Shown one piece after another: positions 1 through 8,324 of a stretch of DNA of 64,000 bases (position 1 is the first letter of the stretch; the number at the start of each line of letters is the position of its first letter). The notes beneath the pieces are model-generated. The model was not told where the DNA came from. It saw only the letters and a program-made list of their open reading frames with translations, and ran no database searches. Origin of the DNA: Oscillatoria princeps RMCB-10 (GTDB lineage Bacteria > Cyanobacteriota > Cyanobacteriia > Cyanobacteriales > Oscillatoriaceae); NCBI GenBank assembly GCA_019359235.1, contig JAHHHT010000001.1, positions 124,001 to 188,000 of the forward strand. The letters run 5' to 3'. The position numbers were made by a program, and so were the translations under genes.

Positions 1-2886
1 GATGCCTCCTCCGCCACTCGTGACAATCTTTTGGCCATCAGGACTAAAACTTACGGTATCGACAAATCCGCTGTGTCCTTCCAATCGGTTGCGCTCTCTC
101 ACTCCATATACTGCCTGCTGCAAAGCGAGGACAACTCGATTTCGCGTATCGGGTTTTACCTCAACAGTTGCCTGCTGTATTTGTCGCCCAGCTTTTATCG
201 CTTCTATCAGTGCCTCAAGCCGTTTATTGGAGTCAAAGAGATTGCCTGACAGCAGACTTGACGCTATCAGTTGAGCGTTCACCCGCTGCCTGTCTGCTTC
301 TTGTCGCTGCTTGTCTACTTGTACGGTTTGAAACTCAGCCCGTTGCCACTGCCACACAGCCCCCGCAGCAAAAATGGAAACGGCCACCAAACCACCGGCA
401 AGCCCTGCAATAGTCCGCCGGCGCTGGCGCTCGCGCTCTTTCTGTTCGCGCTCGCGCAACTCCAACCCCATCTCAATATAAACGCGCTCCGCCGGCGTTA
501 TCTCGTCCAAACGCTGCTGCAACCAACCCTCCGCCTCCGCTAGGGGCGCACCGCGCAACAGCGCCCCCTCGTCACTGCCGGTGCTCTCCCACTGGCGCAT
601 CGCCACCCGCAACCGCTCTTGCCAACTGCGAAACGCACGGTGTCCCCGCATCCAATTCTGCAACCGCCCCCACCCGCGAATCAGCGCCTCATGGACGATT
701 TCCACCGTTTCTTCCCCAGTCGCCTCGTTGCGGTTTGTCACCACCAGACGAGCAGACGCCAACTGCGCCACCAAATCCCAGTTATCCTCGCCCACCTCAG
801 CCTTCTTGGCCAACCGGCGCGTGTCTTCCGTTCCTTCCCCAGGTTGCACCAACTGAATAAATACCCGCTGCGCCCGCTTCCTGTCGCCCTCACCCAGCTT
901 GCCATATTCCGCCTCGGCGAAATTGCCCAGAGACTCTTCCACCCCGCCGCTTTTCTCGTAAGCTTCCCCAGTCAGTTTTCCGCCGCTCTGTTTGGCCCAC
1001 AACTGAGTTAGGGTAAACTGCAGCAACGGCAGATAGCCCGGTCTTTCGGTAACATCATCCACGAGCCGTTGTGCCAGTCCCTCTTCCAGCTGCACCCCCC
1101 GCTTCTCGGCGGGGCGAGAGATGGCATTTTCTAGCTCATTTTCATTCATTGGGCCGAGATTTAAACCGGCATCCTGCAACGCATCCGCAAAAGGCCGGTA
1201 GGAGAGAGCGTACCCGTAAAAATCCGCCCGCAGAGTCAGGACCAGAGTGAACCCCGCCGCATCGTTAACCGCTTTCAGCAAACAATCCAAAAAAGGCTGG
1301 CGATCCGCTTCAGGAGTCAGGGTGTAGAGCTCTTCAAACTGATCCGCCACCAACAGCAGGCGTTTGTTGCCACCGGCATCCCGCACCATCCTTTCCACCA
1401 CTTCCTGCAAAGCCCCCGCTGTCTGCTTCAGCTGTGCGGCGAGCCGGTTAATTTCATCAGAAGTCCGCGCCGGCGGACTTTCCCCATCCCCCCGCAGCAG
1501 CGCTTCAGCCAAATTCTCGAAAGGACTATTTTGCGGGCGGAAGCCGGCAATGAGCCAATTTCCTTTCCGCCGCAAGCTAGGAATCAACCCCGCAAAAACC
1601 ACAGAAGACTTCCCGCAACCCGAAGCGCCAATCACCGCCACCAGTTGCTTTTGCCGCACAGCCGGTCCAAGTTTTTCCGTGAACCCCTCGCGCCCAAAGA
1701 AGAATTCGCTATCCTCCTCCCGGAAAGCGAATAGCCCCCGATAAGGACAGGGCGGAATCTCCGCCAACTCTGCCCAAAGAATCCCCCCCAACTCCACCCA
1801 ACTGGGCGGCAACACAGCCGGATTCTGAAAAATCGCCGGCAGCCAAGAAACACCCGGAATTTTATCCTCCAACCCCTCATCATGCAGGCGCTTCCGCGCT
1901 TCCCGCACAGCTATATATAAGGACTTGCCACCCGCAAACGCCTTGAGAAAATGCCTCAAAAACTGCTGAGCCACCCCATCGGGCACCGGCTCCCGCATCA
2001 CCACCGTCACCGGAATGTGTAAATCCGCTAAATCCTCTGCCAGCTTCAACCCATCGCACGAGTTAAAAATCGCCAGGCGCAACCCGCGCTCGATGGCTTT
2101 TCTCATCCCGTGTCTCACATCCTCAACCGTCAGGTAATCCGTGGCGTTGATAAATATCTTGCCCGTTCCATCTTGGCTGGAACTGTGCCCCGCAAAAAAC
2201 AGGATGTCCCACTCTCGCTCCCAAAGCTTATCGCTAATCTCCCCCCGCTGCGGCTCTACCAGGAACTCAATTTCTGCCCCCGGTATCCTTTCCAGAAACT
2301 CGCGGTCTTCCTGAACCTTTATTCCCTTGCTGTTCCCCAGAATCGCCAGTATCCTGACCTTCTCTTTCGCCGGCAGCCTTGCCCCTGTCCACTCAAACTC
2401 CGGCAGACTCAAAGCCACTTCAGCCTTAGTATAAGTCTCAAACAAATCCCACAGATGCCAAGGAAGTCCCCGGTGCCGGTCTTCTCCCCCCTGAATTATA
2501 ACGCGAATTTCCTCAGACGGATCTAATTTTTCCAGTAATTTTTCCTTAACCGGGCGGAATTCCTCAGAGTTGAGCCATTTATTGATGCCCGGACGCAACT
2601 CCTGACTAGCTTTGCGACAGGCTTCCAGGAGATCGCTGATTTCCCGTTCCGAAAAGTTAGTTGTTTTCCCTTTTGGGCTTCCCAGTCGCGAATCCTTTCG
2701 CTGCAGCCTGAGATAGGGAGTTTGCCAGTCAGTATAGGATTTAACAATTTCAATTTCGGCATCTGCCGGCAACTGACCCAGAATTTCCGCAGAAGCCGGA
2801 GCGCCCTCCTCTCCTATTTGGACTGTCACCGGCAAATTGCCGGCGGCATCACCCTTCCCCAACTTTATGACAACTAACTTACCCAT
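1..2886 (-). CDS. CHAT/caspase-like - nSTAND NTPase - WD40 protein (3' end off window)
   Basis: The frame is open from an ATG at 2886 to the window edge (962 codons), so the C-terminus is missing. After an N-terminal region of about 120 residues comes a CHAT/caspase-like domain with a His in FFAGHSS and a Cys in FNSCDG, the expected His-Cys dyad. A linker PYRGLFAFREED leads into an nSTAND module with FFGRE, Walker A GASGCGKSS and Walker B LLLVADQFEEL. A hydrophobic segment (TIAGLAGGLVAVSIFAAGAV) follows. The first WD40 blade (FVDTVSFSPDGQKIVTSG) begins at the edge. The architecture is that of cyanobacterial STAND signalling proteins, in which an NTP switch and a beta-propeller sensor gate a peptidase-like effector. 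It lies downstream of the DUF1822 gene on the same strand, across a gap filled with duplicated gene-end DNA. Domain calls are firm; the trigger and the target are unknown. Confidence 0.9.
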   Translation of the reverse strand, partial: MGKLVVIKLGKGDAAGNLPVTVQIGEEGAPASAEILGQLPADAEIEIVKSYTDWQTPYLRLQRKDSRLGSPKGKTTNFSEREISDLLEACRKASQELRPGINKWLNSEEFRPVKEKLLEKLDPSEEIRVIIQGGEDRHRGLPWHLWDLFETYTKAEVALSLPEFEWTGARLPAKEKVRILAILGNSKGIKVQEDREFLERIPGAEIEFLVEPQRGEISDKLWEREWDILFFAGHSSSQDGTGKIFINATDYLTVEDVRHGMRKAIERGLRLAIFNSCDGLKLAEDLADLHIPVTVVMREPVPDGVAQQFLRHFLKAFAGGKSLYIAVREARKRLHDEGLEDKIPGVSWLPAIFQNPAVLPPSWVELGGILWAELAEIPPCPYRGLFAFREEDSEFFFGREGFTEKLGPAVRQKQLVAVIGASGCGKSSVVFAGLIPSLRRKGNWLIAGFRPQNSPFENLAEALLRGDGESPPARTSDEINRLAAQLKQTAGALQEVVERMVRDAGGNKRLLLVADQFEELYTLTPEADRQPFLDCLLKAVNDAAGFTLVLTLRADFYGYALSYRPFADALQDAGLNLGPMNENELENAISRPAEKRGVQLEEGLAQRLVDDVTERPGYLPLLQFTLTQLWAKQSGGKLTGEAYEKSGGVEESLGNFAEAEYGKLGEGDRKRAQRVFIQLVQPGEGTEDTRRLAKKAEVGEDNWDLVAQLASARLVVTNRNEATGEETVEIVHEALIRGWGRLQNWMRGHRAFRSWQERLRVAMRQWESTGSDEGALLRGAPLAEAEGWLQQRLDEITPAERVYIEMGLELREREQKERERQRRRTIAGLAGGLVAVSIFAAGAVWQWQRAEFQTVQVDKQRQEADRQRVNAQLIASSLLSGNLFDSNKRLEALIEAIKAGRQIQQATVEVKPDTRNRVVLALQQAVYGVRERNRLEGHSGFVDTVSFSPDGQKIVTSGGGGI

Positions 2887-2914
2887 CTCTGCCCCCTACC
2901 TGCCGCCTCTCTCC

Positions 2915-3262
2915 ATTCTTATATCACAAACTTCCGCATCACGCAACCCCTTCCCCAATAAATTTTTTCCCTTACCCGCTCTCCTCCCTGGCCATTAACC
3001 GGCACACAATCCCAATTCTTTCCCTCTCTTTTCCCCCTCCCCGCCGGCGGGGATAGGGTTGGGGGGCTGAGGTTCCCCTCTCCACATTCTTATATCACAA
3101 ACTTCCCCGTCACGCCACCCCCTTTCCAAAGAAATTTTTTCCCTTAAACCCTCTCCCCCCTGGCCATTAACCGGCACACAATCCCAATTCTTTCCCTCTC
3201 TTACTCCCCCTCCCCGCTCGCGGGGAGGGGGTTGGGGGGTGGGGTTCCCCTGTCCCAGATTC
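2915..3262. repeat. Tandem ~172-bp duplication of the DUF1822 gene's 3' end
   Basis: The block starting ATTC(T/C)TATATCACAAACT occurs at 2915, 3086 and 3259, so the period is 171-173 bp. The third occurrence overlaps the stop codon and last codons of the DUF1822 gene; the first two are non-coding copies of that gene end plus a GC-rich palindrome (CTCCCCCTCCCCG type). Read on the minus strand, the copies still resemble the gene's C-terminus, ending in EEFVI or EVCDI. The 376-bp gap to the CHAT gene holds nothing else that I see. Confidence 0.8.
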
Positions 3263-4288
3263 CTATATCACAAACTCCTCCGTTACGCAAGCATCTCCCC
3301 AAGAAATTTTTACCCTAAAACGATCTCCCGGCTCCCCATATAAAGGCCACTGAATCCAATTATCAGCGTCCCTAGCTCCCACCTCCCAAGGCGTTCCAGA
3401 TTCATCAACCACCGGCTCTCCTGACTCATCCAGAACCGTCAGCGTTAGCCCTTGTGGCAGATATTGATTCCCCACAGGATACACCCGCAGACGAATATTA
3501 ATTTTTTCTGAACTTTCAGGCAATAAAGCCACCACTAATGCTATAGAATGCCCTGCCAGTCGGATTCCCAGGTCAATCAATCTTCCCCGCTTAACCGCAC
3601 CGGTAAAATCCTCCTCCCCTTCACTTCTAAAAGCCAGAGCCGGCTCCGGTTCCGTCCCGCCTAAGAGCGCTTCAACAGATTGCCAGCCGGCCTGAAAAAC
3701 GCCCTGAAGCCACCGGCTCAAATCCACCGGCACAGGAGCCGGCACAGGAGCCGGCACACTCCCCACCTCGACTTCCTCCTGAAGCGCAACAGCCGGATTA
3801 GCCGCCAATTGCTCCAGACATTCTATCAGAGAATCAAAAGACTCCAGCCGTGCCAGCGGGATAGTCTCTGGCGGATTATCAGCACCGGCAAGCGGGGCGA
3901 AACCCAACAGCTTCACCCTATCCAATTGCTCCTCAAACCCAACCGCCACATAGCCAAGCCGGTCTTCCCTAACCTCCGGCGGAAGAGAAATAACCGTTTC
4001 CCCCGGCAAAACCGGACGGCACTCCAATTTGCCCAGATTGGGGAGAACCAAATCAGCCACATCATGGAACCGGCGCACAACCGGATTCCAGCAATCACCC
4101 TGACTGATATCCGTTTCAAACTCCATCCATTGCAAATAACTGCTGACAGCGCAGACAGCCAAAGTATTCAGGTAAACCCGTTTAGCATTCTCAGGCGTAG
4201 CTTGTTCAGCAGCAAATTTTTTCGCATAGGAATGCGCCTCATCACCAAGACGAAGCGGGATAAAGAAAGAAGTTTCTGTCACACTCAT
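3263..4288 (-). CDS. DUF1822 family protein
   Basis: This is a 341-residue cyanobacterial DUF1822 protein of unknown biochemical function. Family hallmarks are the N-terminal FIPLRLGDEAHSYAKKFA, the segment RVYLNTLAVCAVSSYLQWM, and NLGKLECRPVLPGE. The longer frame begins at 4411, but the start at 4288 is preferred: GGAGTG lies 6 bases before this ATG, and the extra 41 residues overlap the upstream gene. The stop of the sigma-like gene is 5 bp upstream, so the pair is probably co-transcribed. A low-complexity stretch (PAPVPAPVPVD) separates the N-terminal domain from a C-terminal beta-rich region. From memory, DUF1822 genes often sit beside sigma-like and CHAT genes in cyanobacteria, as here; the role of the module is not known. 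Confidence 0.85.
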   Translation of the reverse strand: MSVTETSFFIPLRLGDEAHSYAKKFAAEQATPENAKRVYLNTLAVCAVSSYLQWMEFETDISQGDCWNPVVRRFHDVADLVLPNLGKLECRPVLPGETVISLPPEVREDRLGYVAVGFEEQLDRVKLLGFAPLAGADNPPETIPLARLESFDSLIECLEQLAANPAVALQEEVEVGSVPAPVPAPVPVDLSRWLQGVFQAGWQSVEALLGGTEPEPALAFRSEGEEDFTGAVKRGRLIDLGIRLAGHSIALVVALLPESSEKINIRLRVYPVGNQYLPQGLTLTVLDESGEPVVDESGTPWEVGARDADNWIQWPLYGEPGDRFRVKISWGDACVTEEFVI

Positions 4289-4293
4289 AATTA

Positions 4294-5013
4294 TCACTCC
4301 GGTTGATATCCAAGCTCCTCGGCAATTCTTTGTAACAGCGGGAGACATCTCCTCTGCCAGTGCGTTACATTTCCATAAGGTACTTTTAACTGTTCGGTGA
4401 GCTCCCTCCATCCATCAGGTGGGTCTTTCAGCAGACGCCTTTTGGCCAGTTCCTGACAGTTGAACTGCGGGTACGGGCGCGGATGACAGTTTCGCAGCCT
4501 TCCTTCCGGGTCTGTCTCAATATAAACCCGCAGCTTTCCATCGACCAGCTGAACTTCCTCCTTTCGCTCTTGTTTGATAATGTTGTCAAGTCCACTGAGA
4601 GTGGGAGCAGACAGGTTCTCCGCAAAAGTAGCGCCACCCTCCTCTCGATTAATGGGGGCATCTAAACTTATATAATCCCCCACCTCGCGATACAAATCGG
4701 CGACTTTATTATTGAGAATGCGATTGAACCGCCTCACAAAGGCTTCTCGGACAGCTTGCGCATCCGCCGTTTCTATGTCCAGGTTAACCCCCTGCAAAAA
4801 CCTTCCGAGATTTTGGCAGACACCCTCATAAGCTCGGAACAGGGCTTCCTGGTAATCGATGCGGGGGTATTGGCGTTTCGAGACACTGGGCAAATGGGGA
4901 ATCAACTTCACCAGACTCCCCACAGCACGGTCGCGCTCTCGACTGCCGGTTGGGTAATGCAGCACGTCCTTAATCAGCTGGCGAAGCTGTTCATCTTGAT
5001 TGTCCACAGGCAT
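4294..5013 (-). CDS. Sigma-70-like (ECF-like) protein
   Basis: The 239-residue product resembles the divergent sigma-70-family proteins that accompany DUF1822 genes in cyanobacteria. The N-terminal half (EQLRQLIKDVLHYP ... SRERDRAVGSLVKLI ... DYQEALFRAYEGVCQNL) fits a region-2-like helical fold. The C-terminal part (WRELTEQLKVPYGNVTHWQ) reads as a helix-turn-helix like region 4. The frame extends to 5166, but residues before MPVDNQDEQLRQ look non-native. The start at 5013 has only a weak ribosome site, and ATG 5094 is possible. It could act as a dedicated transcription factor for the module, or as a non-sigma adaptor. The family call is moderate. Confidence 0.65.
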   Translation of the reverse strand: MPVDNQDEQLRQLIKDVLHYPTGSRERDRAVGSLVKLIPHLPSVSKRQYPRIDYQEALFRAYEGVCQNLGRFLQGVNLDIETADAQAVREAFVRRFNRILNNKVADLYREVGDYISLDAPINREEGGATFAENLSAPTLSGLDNIIKQERKEEVQLVDGKLRVYIETDPEGRLRNCHPRPYPQFNCQELAKRRLLKDPPDGWRELTEQLKVPYGNVTHWQRRCLPLLQRIAEELGYQPE

Positions 5014-5224
5014 ATTGAGCAGAGAAAAGGGAATGTTCCTATTATGCAGCAGGGAACATCCCTCAATCCCGCACTCGCTCCGATTCTTTGTCATGCAAGC
5101 AGCACACTCACCCGCAACGCCCCTACCGCCCGCACCGGCAGAGCGCTGGGAAAAATCACAGTCCATAGCGGTTTCACCTTTATCTCTGACCTTTCATTAG
5201 GGCTATCTCCTCAGCGCCACACCT

Positions 5225-5560
5225 TTATGCAGCGGCGAGCCGGCAATTCACAAAATTTAACAAGAAGCTTGGGACAGGCAAGAACCCGTAGAGCCGGTGT
5301 TCCCTCCGCCCCCCACGGACATTGGGACAGGCTAGGTTAGGACGTAGGACAGGCGTTCCCTCCGATCCCCACGGACACTGGGACACGCAAGATGCCATAG
5401 CAGTAGCCACCTGGGTTAGGACGTAGGACAGGCGTCTCGCTTGTCCCAGAGACTTTGAGGGCAGGCGAGACGCCTGCCCTACGCCTATACTTGGTAGGAC
5501 AGGCGTTCCCTCCGACCCCCACGGACATTGGGACAGGCAAAATGCCTGTCCTACAAGGTC
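5225..5560. repeat. Clustered copies of the GACAGGCGTTCCCTCC interspersed repeat
   Basis: Three or four imperfect copies of a 60-80 bp block containing GTAGGACAGGCGTTCCCTCC and CCCACGGACA(C/T)TGGGACA lie head to tail here. Relatives occur near 15484, 28855, 49630 and 52200. The block is partly self-complementary (GACAGGCGT with ACGCCTGTC) and behaves as an interspersed palindromic repeat. No gene is supported in 5014-5928. Confidence 0.7.
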
Positions 5561-5663
5561 AGCATAACCAACCCGCAGTCTCGCCCGCCCTGAAAAACCA
5601 AAAGAGACGCGACATCTCGCGTCTCCACCAACAACTAGCCCGCGAAGGCGGGCTTTGTCTGTA

Positions 5664-5815
5664 TAGCGGCAGGTTTCAACCTGCCGGCTAAAACCTGCCG
5701 GCTCAAACCTGCCGGCTCAAACTGCCGGCTCAAACCTGCCGGCTCAAACCTGCCGGCTCAAACCTGCCGGCTAAAACCTGCCGGCAAAAACCTGCCGGCA
5801 AAAACCTGCCGGCTC
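5664..5815. repeat. Tandem short repeat of CCTGCCGGCTCAAA
   Basis: About ten to eleven head-to-tail copies of a 13-14 bp unit (AAACCTGCCGGCTC, with variants AAAACCTGCCGGCA) lie between the sigma-like gene and htpG. Units have no spacers between them, so this is not a CRISPR array. The first copies overlap a wider repeat (TTTGTCTGTATAGC ... GGTTTCAACC) that also occurs near 43198. Confidence 0.85.
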
Positions 5816-5847
5816 CCACCGGCTTTTTCCACACATTGAAAACCCCC

Positions 5848-5897
5848 TCAAGCTCCCCCTCCCCGCACGCGGGGAGGGGGTTGGGGGGTGGGGTTCT
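5848..5897. repeat. GC-rich palindrome (CTCCCCCTCCCCG family)
   Basis: A C-rich arm, a short CG-rich turn (CGCACGCG) and a G-rich arm (CGGGGAGGGGGTTGGGG) form a hairpin just after the htpG stop. The same element is seen near 3205, 7979, 40306, 53393 and 55470. It may act as a terminator or as a mobile REP-like sequence. Confidence 0.7.
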
Positions 5898-5928
5898 TCA
5901 TCCCGCGCTCTGCACAACCCCCGTACTA

Positions 5929-7908
5929 TCACCCACCGGCAGCCCGCTGAGTCAGCTGAGTCAGCACCTTATTCGAGCGCTCAACAAACGCCTTCATCCC
6001 CTCAGCATCAAACCCCTTCTGAGCCATCAGCGCCAAATCATAAACATGGTGACAAATCAAATCCGCCAGCTCAGCAGAAGGTGACTTACCCTCCTGAATA
6101 ATCGCACCGGCACTAATATTCACCAAATTCTGAATCATCGGGTGCGCCGTATTCACCACCAAAATATGCTCATCCGGGAATTGCGCCAGCTCCTGCTGCT
6201 GCAGCAGCGCATTCATATCCCGCAACCGGCGCAGAAACTCAGGCAACAGCACCATTGCCGGCGGCGTACCCGCTGGATCGTCCGACTTCAGCGCCTCCGT
6301 GCGCACCGTCAGCTTCGGCTTATTCAGCGCCTTCTCAAACAGCTCCTTAATCAGCTCACTGCGCGTCTTATTCGTCTTCGGATCGACAATCTCCGCCTCC
6401 TTACTCTTCTCAATCAACTTCTCATCCAGCTCCGAATCCACCCGCGAGAACTTCACATCCTTATATTCCCGCTCCAAAAAGCTGATAAAGTGCGGATCGA
6501 TAAACGAATCCATAAACAGCACTTCCAACCCCTGACTCTTGTGCAACTGTATGTAAGTCGCTTGCGACACCTCATCAGTGCAGTAGAACACCCGGTTTTC
6601 GTGGCGCTCCTTATTGCGCTCCAAATATTCCTTCAGAGTCGTATAAGATGGCCCACCGGCACCCCCGCCAGCAGTCACATCTTTCCACACATCACCCTCC
6701 TCCGACTGCACCTGAACCGCCGGCGTCTCAGCCCCAGCATTCAGATCCGCCGTCGTCCGGTAGATAATAATATCCTCCACCTGCTTCTTGAACTTCTCAT
6801 CATTCAGCGATCCGAACTTGACAAAAGTGCCCAAATCCTTCCAAATGCTGATATAATAGTTCCGGTCTTCCCGATACAGCTCCTTCAGCCGGTCGCCCAC
6901 CTTCTTGGCAATAAAGTCCGCAATCTTCCGCACCGTGCGATCCATCTGCAGCGCACTGCGCGACACATTCAGCGGAATATCCGGACTGTCAATCACCCCC
7001 CGCATCGGGAGCAAAAACTTAGGAACAATCTCCTCACAGTGCTCGCTGACAAACACCTGATTGCAGAATAGCTTAATCTGCCCCTTCGTCACATCCACAT
7101 CCGGGCGCAGCTTTGGGAAATACATAATCCCGTTCACCAGAAAAGGATAGTCCGTATTCAAGTGCACCCACAGCAGCGGCTCATCTTGGAACGGGTAGAG
7201 ATAGCGGTAGAACTCCAAATACTCCTCTTTAGTCAAACTGCTGGGAGATTGACGCCAGATAGCCTTTTGCCGGTTAATCTGCTCCCCATCCAGCTTAATC
7301 GCCACCGGCATAAAATCGCAATAAGTCTTCACCAGCTGGCGGATGCGAGACGTTTCCAGGTATTCCGCCTCTTCATCTTGCAAGAACAGCGTCACCGTAG
7401 TCCCGCGACTGGTGCGAGAGGAATCCTCCAGCGTAAACACCGGCGAACCGTCACAAGACCAGTGTACAGCTTGCGCCCCCTCCTTATAAGAGAGCGTGTC
7501 AATCTCCACCTTTGTCGCCACCATAAAGGAAGAGTAGAAACCCAACCCGAAGTGACCGATAATTTGCTGGTCGTCCGCCGCCTTGTATTTTTCGATAAAC
7601 TCCTCAGCACTGGAGAAGGCAACTTGATTGATGTATTTCTTCACCTCCTCAGCAGTCATCCCGATGCCATTATCCGAAACCGAAAGCGTCTTCTTCTCCT
7701 TATCAACGCTGATCACAATTTCCGGCTCCCCGGTTTCCCCGCTGAACTCGCCCGCCAGAGAGACCATTTTCATCTTCTGGATAGCGTCAACAGCATTAGA
7801 AACCAATTCCCGCAAGAATATCTCGTGATCCGAGTAGAGCGACTTCTTGATAATCGGGAAAATATTCTCGGTATGAATAGTAATCGTGCCCTGTTCCAGT
7901 ACAGTCAT
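5929..7908 (-). CDS. htpG: Molecular chaperone HtpG (Hsp90)
   Basis: The 659-residue cytosolic ATP-dependent chaperone has all the GHKL nucleotide-binding motifs: RELVSNAVDAIQK near residue 35, DNGIGMT near 97, and GHFGLGFYSSFMV near 130. The N-terminus (MTVLEQGTITIHTENIF) is typical. The middle and C-terminal dimerisation domains follow, and the length matches bacterial Hsp90. The ATG at 7908 is unambiguous. It lies just upstream of clpB in the chromosome on the same strand but across 416 bp of repeats, so the two stress genes are probably separate transcription units. The C-terminus lacks the eukaryotic MEEVD tail, as expected. Confidence 0.97.
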   Translation of the reverse strand: MTVLEQGTITIHTENIFPIIKKSLYSDHEIFLRELVSNAVDAIQKMKMVSLAGEFSGETGEPEIVISVDKEKKTLSVSDNGIGMTAEEVKKYINQVAFSSAEEFIEKYKAADDQQIIGHFGLGFYSSFMVATKVEIDTLSYKEGAQAVHWSCDGSPVFTLEDSSRTSRGTTVTLFLQDEEAEYLETSRIRQLVKTYCDFMPVAIKLDGEQINRQKAIWRQSPSSLTKEEYLEFYRYLYPFQDEPLLWVHLNTDYPFLVNGIMYFPKLRPDVDVTKGQIKLFCNQVFVSEHCEEIVPKFLLPMRGVIDSPDIPLNVSRSALQMDRTVRKIADFIAKKVGDRLKELYREDRNYYISIWKDLGTFVKFGSLNDEKFKKQVEDIIIYRTTADLNAGAETPAVQVQSEEGDVWKDVTAGGGAGGPSYTTLKEYLERNKERHENRVFYCTDEVSQATYIQLHKSQGLEVLFMDSFIDPHFISFLEREYKDVKFSRVDSELDEKLIEKSKEAEIVDPKTNKTRSELIKELFEKALNKPKLTVRTEALKSDDPAGTPPAMVLLPEFLRRLRDMNALLQQQELAQFPDEHILVVNTAHPMIQNLVNISAGAIIQEGKSPSAELADLICHHVYDLALMAQKGFDAEGMKAFVERSNKVLTQLTQRAAGG

Positions 7909-7978
7909 AGTTATATTCCTGATTGCCGGTTAAGAAATGATAGCTGTTTGGACGTTGCACAGTCCGTGGGATGAACCC

Positions 7979-8018
7979 CACCCCCCAACCCCCTCCCCGT
8001 GTACGGGGAGGGGGAGTA
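7979..8018. repeat. GC-rich palindrome upstream of htpG
   Basis: This is another copy of the C-rich/G-rich hairpin (CCCCAACCCCCTCCCCG ... CGGGGAGGGGGAG). The rest of 7909-8267 contains short repeats and no supported gene. Confidence 0.65.
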
Positions 8019-8267
8019 AGAGGGGATTTTCGATCTCGCCGAAAAAGTTTCAATCATCTTTCTACTGTGCGACGCCGTTTTTTGGACTTGAGAGTCTGAC
8101 GCCTGAGATTGAGCGTAAGAACATTTACTCAAAACTCAGGCCGGCTGGATGCCAGCCCCACACAAACTCACTTGCCCTCAGCAACGATTATTATTGATTT
8201 TCTGCCCTCCCGCCAAATTAGAGGTAAGGGATTGCCCACCGCCGGTGATTCGGATATCCCTACATCC

Positions 8268-8314
8268 CAAAAAACCAGTAGGGTGCGTTCCCCGAAGAGG
8301 GAACGCACCCTACT
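8268..8314 (-). terminator. Hairpin terminator after clpB
   Basis: Arms AGTAGGGTGCGTTCCC and GGGAACGCACCCTACT form a long perfect stem. On the minus strand the stem is followed by TGGTTTTTT, giving an intrinsic terminator 10 bp after the clpB stop. The stem belongs to a dispersed family that also occurs at 36490, 39945, 55268 and 55420, so the terminator is built from a mobile-looking repeat. Confidence 0.75.
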
Positions 8315-8324
8315 ATTGAACCGC

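Noticed and set aside
3263-4411. Longer start for the DUF1822 protein at 4411
   Set aside because: The extra residues overlap the upstream gene's coding end and a good ribosome site precedes the ATG at 4288.
5664-5815. Possible CRISPR array
   Set aside because: Units of 13-14 bp follow each other without spacers and no cas gene is present.
6142-7071. 309-codon plus-strand frame opposite htpG
   Set aside because: Shadow frame; Arg/Leu/His-rich with no family.
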